Notes under the pieces: generated by a model
What the model was told of the DNA's origin: nothing
Database searches by the model: none
The model's input: the letters and a program-made list of their open reading frames with translations, nothing else
Translations under genes and position numbers: made by a program
Shown here: piece after piece, positions 6,359 to 8,568 of the stretch
How the letters are laid out: the number at the start of each line of letters is the position of its first letter
How positions within the stretch are numbered: the stretch's first letter is position 1
Assembly: GCA_020722485.1 (NCBI GenBank)
Contig: DYKS01000025.1
Location: forward strand, 1-8,568
Reading direction: 5' to 3'
DNA from: Candidatus Elulimicrobium sp.
GTDB taxonomy: Bacteria; Patescibacteriota; Minisyncoccia; Moranbacterales; UBA9337
Length of the DNA: 8,568 nucleotides

Positions 6359-7492
6359 ATGGACAATAAACAAAAAGTATTTATCGCTATTGCCGCCTTT
6401 TTATTGGCGAGTATTATTTTTTATTTCGCGATCGGGCGGAATATGTTGCGCGAACGTAGAGCGAAAAAAATTAAGTTGGAACAAACGCAAGAAATTCCTA
6501 GCTATACCATTGCTAATCAAGGTAATGTAAGTCCGCTTTCTGGATTGCCTTGCGAAAATTGGAATCGTCGCGCCGTGGCGGTAATGCAACCGGCGGATAT
6601 CCAAGCTAGGCCGGCAGCTGGTTTTTCTGAAGCGGATATGGTGATTGAAATGCCGGTAATCACCGCTTCTATCACGCGGCTGATGGGTGTTTATATTTGC
6701 AATACTCCTTCCGAGGTGGGATCGGTGCGCAGCGCGCGGCATGATTTTATTCATTTGGCAAAAGGATTGGATGCCATCTTTGTTCCTTGGGGGCGTTCCG
6801 AAACGCACGGGGAAAACGATTCTGTCGGTTTGGCGCAAGGAATTTTAAATCGCAAGGAAATTGAAAGTATCAATTGCAATCAAGATGCAGGTAAATCAGC
6901 TACCGAGTGTTCCAAAAATCCTTGTTTTCGCAAAGACGGAATGTCGCGCGGAGTGGATTCCGGTTATATCAATTTGTCGGAAGTTTACGCTTGCGCTCAA
7001 GAGTTTGGTTATCGTTTAGAAAATGAATTTCCGGGTTACCCTCATCAGGATGAAGATCCGCTAGAAAATCGTCCTCAAGGCGGACATTTGCGAGTGGCTT
7101 TCGCTGGCGCTTACGCGGTGGAATATGATTACGATAGAAATTCCAATACTTACTTGCGTTTTTGGGGCGGTAAAGAAGATATGGATAGAAACAATGGGCA
7201 AAGAATTGCTCCTAAAAATGTCGCGGTATTGTTTGCTAAATCGGAACAGATAGAAGGGCAATACAATAATGTTCAGTTAGGCGATCCTTGGTATGATGTT
7301 TCCGATTCAGGAGAAGCGTATTATTATTTCAACGGACGGGAATATAAAGGTAGCTGGAAAAAAGACAAATCCATCATTTCCAGCAAATTATTTTTTTATG
7401 ACAGCGATGGTAAAGAAATAAAATTTGTTCCTGGTCAGATCTGGGTTGAAATTTTAGAGCCGGGTCAAAATTTGCGTTGGGTTCCGGCTTAG
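6359..7492 (+). CDS. DUF3048 domain protein, membrane-anchored (YerB-like)
   Basis: A 377-residue protein with one N-terminal membrane helix (about residues 7-26) followed by a basic stretch, so the body is probably either exported and anchored or faces outward. The DUF3048 landmarks are SPLSGLP (58-64), RAVAVM (71-76), ARPAAGFSEADMVIE (83-97), ITRLMGVY (105-112) and GSVRSARHDFIHLA (121-134). The C-terminal subdomain is also present (GSWKK, then DGKEIKFVPGQIWVEI near 350-365). The family includes the Bacillus lipoprotein YerB; its molecular function is not established. Unlike YerB-type lipoproteins there is no lipobox cysteine at the anchor. The soluble part holds six cysteines (65, 114, 173, 184, 189, 212), enough for three disulfides if it is outside the cell. 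The segment around 165-200 that carries three of these looks like a local elaboration. It lies 20 bases after mutM and 56 bases before holA. Confidence 0.88.
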   Translation: MDNKQKVFIAIAAFLLASIIFYFAIGRNMLRERRAKKIKLEQTQEIPSYTIANQGNVSPLSGLPCENWNRRAVAVMQPADIQARPAAGFSEADMVIEMPVITASITRLMGVYICNTPSEVGSVRSARHDFIHLAKGLDAIFVPWGRSETHGENDSVGLAQGILNRKEIESINCNQDAGKSATECSKNPCFRKDGMSRGVDSGYINLSEVYACAQEFGYRLENEFPGYPHQDEDPLENRPQGGHLRVAFAGAYAVEYDYDRNSNTYLRFWGGKEDMDRNNGQRIAPKNVAVLFAKSEQIEGQYNNVQLGDPWYDVSDSGEAYYYFNGREYKGSWKKDKSIISSKLFFYDSDGKEIKFVPGQIWVEILEPGQNLRWVPA

Positions 7493-7548
7493 ATTTATTA
7501 AAAGAAGAATGTGTTGGATATTAAATAAAAGGAAAAAATTATCTTTTT

Positions 7549-8529
7549 ATGTTGATGTTTTTATATGGCGAAGACGACTTTCGTTCTTATGAAAAATTGA
7601 AAGAAATAAAAATAGATTTTGAGAAAAAAAACGCCGGCTTCTCGACCGCTGTTTTTTTTGATTGTGAAGAAAAATTTAGTTTGGAAAAAATTAAAGAAGG
7701 GATACTTTCTAGCGGTTTGTTTTCTGTTAATAAAATAATAGTGTTAGAAAATTTTATAGTTAGCGCTAATCCGGAAGAGAAAAAAGAGCTTGCGGATTTT
7801 TTAGAAAAAAAAACGATGGTTTTTTCCGAAAGTAATGTGGTTGTTTTTTATGAAAAAAACGTTCCTGCCCAAAACGATCGATTTTTTAAATTCTTGTTAT
7901 CACGAGCTCAATGTTTGAATTTTCAAAAATTGGCTGGTGTTTCTTTGGAACGTTGGGCGCAAGAAAGATTGGCGAAGCGTGGAATGAAAATTGAGAAAAA
8001 AGCTTTAAACAAGTTGGTGGCTTATGCCGGAGATGATTTGTGGCAGATGAATAACGAGTTGGAAAAATTGGAAAGTTATGTTAGTGAAGAAGACGCAGAG
8101 AAAAATTTCGAAAAAGAAATTAAAGAAGAAGATGTTGATTTATTAACGACGGCAAAAATTCAAGTTAATATCTTTGAAACAGTGGAAGCGTTGAGTGCGG
8201 GAGATAAAAAAAGAGCGTTAAAATTATTGTATGATCGCTTAAGAGCGGGGGACGATCCCCATTATGTTTTTTCAATGTATGTATATCAATTTCGCAATCT
8301 TTTAAAAACTGGCGCGTATTATTTTCAAGGGATACGAGATATTTATGCCATAGCGCGCCAAACTCGTCAGCATCCTTTTGTGGTAAAAAAAGCGATGACG
8401 CAATTGGGCGCTTTTTCTTGGCAAAAATTAAAATTTATTTATCGCAAATTGGAAAAAATCGATCGGCAAGTTAAAACCGGAAAAAAAGATATTTTATTGG
8501 CTTTGGATCAATTTGTGGTGGAATTTTAA
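7549..8529 (+). CDS. holA: DNA polymerase III, delta subunit
   Basis: The delta subunit opens the beta sliding clamp within the clamp-loader complex at replication forks. The 326-residue length is normal. It begins with FLYGEDDFR (4-12), the usual HolA N-terminal strand-turn motif. Domain II holds AGDDLWQMNNELEKLESY (160-177), the most characteristic delta segment. The collar domain has NIFETVEALSAGDKKRALKLL (207-227), HPFVVKKA (275-282) and the terminal KTGKKDILLALDQFV. An acidic linker (178-195) separates domains II and III. The ATG at 7549 is preceded by AAAAGGA at 7527-7533, a purine run rather far away (15 bases) for a normal Shine-Dalgarno. An ATG two codons later at 7555 is equally possible. 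It is the last gene of the plus-strand block and is followed within 10 bases by a terminator hairpin. Confidence 0.93.
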   Translation: MLMFLYGEDDFRSYEKLKEIKIDFEKKNAGFSTAVFFDCEEKFSLEKIKEGILSSGLFSVNKIIVLENFIVSANPEEKKELADFLEKKTMVFSESNVVVFYEKNVPAQNDRFFKFLLSRAQCLNFQKLAGVSLERWAQERLAKRGMKIEKKALNKLVAYAGDDLWQMNNELEKLESYVSEEDAEKNFEKEIKEEDVDLLTTAKIQVNIFETVEALSAGDKKRALKLLYDRLRAGDDPHYVFSMYVYQFRNLLKTGAYYFQGIRDIYAIARQTRQHPFVVKKAMTQLGAFSWQKLKFIYRKLEKIDRQVKTGKKDILLALDQFVVEF

Positions 8530-8530
8530 A

Positions 8531-8557
8531 AATAAAAAACGAGCTCGAAAGCTCGTT
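8531..8557 (-). terminator. Intrinsic terminator of a convergent gene beyond the right edge
   Basis: A perfect 8-bp stem pairs 8538-8545 with 8550-8557 (AACGAGCT/AGCTCGTT). Read on the minus strand the loop is the stable TTCG tetraloop and the stem runs straight into TTTTATTTTT. On the plus strand only TTATTG follows, so it ends holA less well. The orientation suits a minus-strand gene whose 3' end lies just right of the window, with shared use by holA possible. Confidence 0.75.
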
Positions 8558-8568
8558 ATTGAAGACAA

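Noticed and set aside
6401..6838. Minus-strand open frame of about 145 codons inside the DUF3048 gene
   Set aside because: It is fully antisense to a well-supported gene and has no recognisable motif.
1..8568. Recoding of TGA, as in some Patescibacteria lineages
   Set aside because: All main genes read through without in-frame TGA, and tryptophan is coded by TGG; there is no sign of an altered code.
1..8568. CRISPR array, tRNA, rRNA, insertion sequence or prophage signals
   Set aside because: No spaced direct repeats, cloverleaf-like segments, transposase motifs or terminal inverted repeats were seen.

Overview
The window is an AT-rich bacterial segment with a compact layout. Its gene set looks like a member of the Candidate Phyla Radiation (Patescibacteria, probably a Parcubacteria-type lineage). 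This rests on the combination of lysine- and phenylalanine-rich proteins, an S1 protein with four S1 domains, weak or absent Shine-Dalgarno sequences, a PMT-like GT39 protein, a DUF3048 protein and divergent housekeeping proteins. It is an inference from style and content, because there is no rRNA in the window. All reading frames work with the standard bacterial code; stops are TAA or TAG.

Left edge (1-530). The window opens inside the 3' end of a plus-strand gene. Its product looks like the C-terminal nuclease part of a type III restriction/DEAD-box helicase subunit. Facing it on the minus strand is a small piece of a Nudix hydrolase that lacks a usual start codon, overlaps the 3' end of the S1 gene and stops soon after a degraded Nudix box. 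A hairpin with a U-tract on the minus strand lies at the junction. The most economical reading is that a Nudix gene once followed the S1 gene and was cut down, perhaps when the restriction genes arrived.

Minus-strand block (530-3966). An S1-domain protein, probably ribosomal protein S1, lies downstream of a large membrane glycosyltransferase of the GT39/PMT type. A clear intrinsic terminator separates them. The glycosyltransferase is divergent from the plus-strand genes across a 123-base intergenic region that can hold promoters for both directions.

Plus-strand block (4090-8529). This holds an O-antigen ligase/polymerase-like membrane protein, the DNA glycosylase Fpg (mutM), a membrane-anchored DUF3048 protein and the DNA polymerase III delta subunit (holA). 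Gaps are 56, 20 and 56 bases with no obvious terminator between genes, so they may be cotranscribed. The GT39 protein and the ligase-like protein fit together as envelope glycan genes. Fpg and HolA are DNA repair and replication housekeeping proteins. The window closes with a hairpin whose U-tract is on the minus strand, which implies a convergent gene just beyond the right edge.

I do not see a CRISPR array, transposase, tRNA, rRNA or convincing new multi-gene system. The most interesting spot is the restriction gene/Nudix remnant/S1 junction at the left end.
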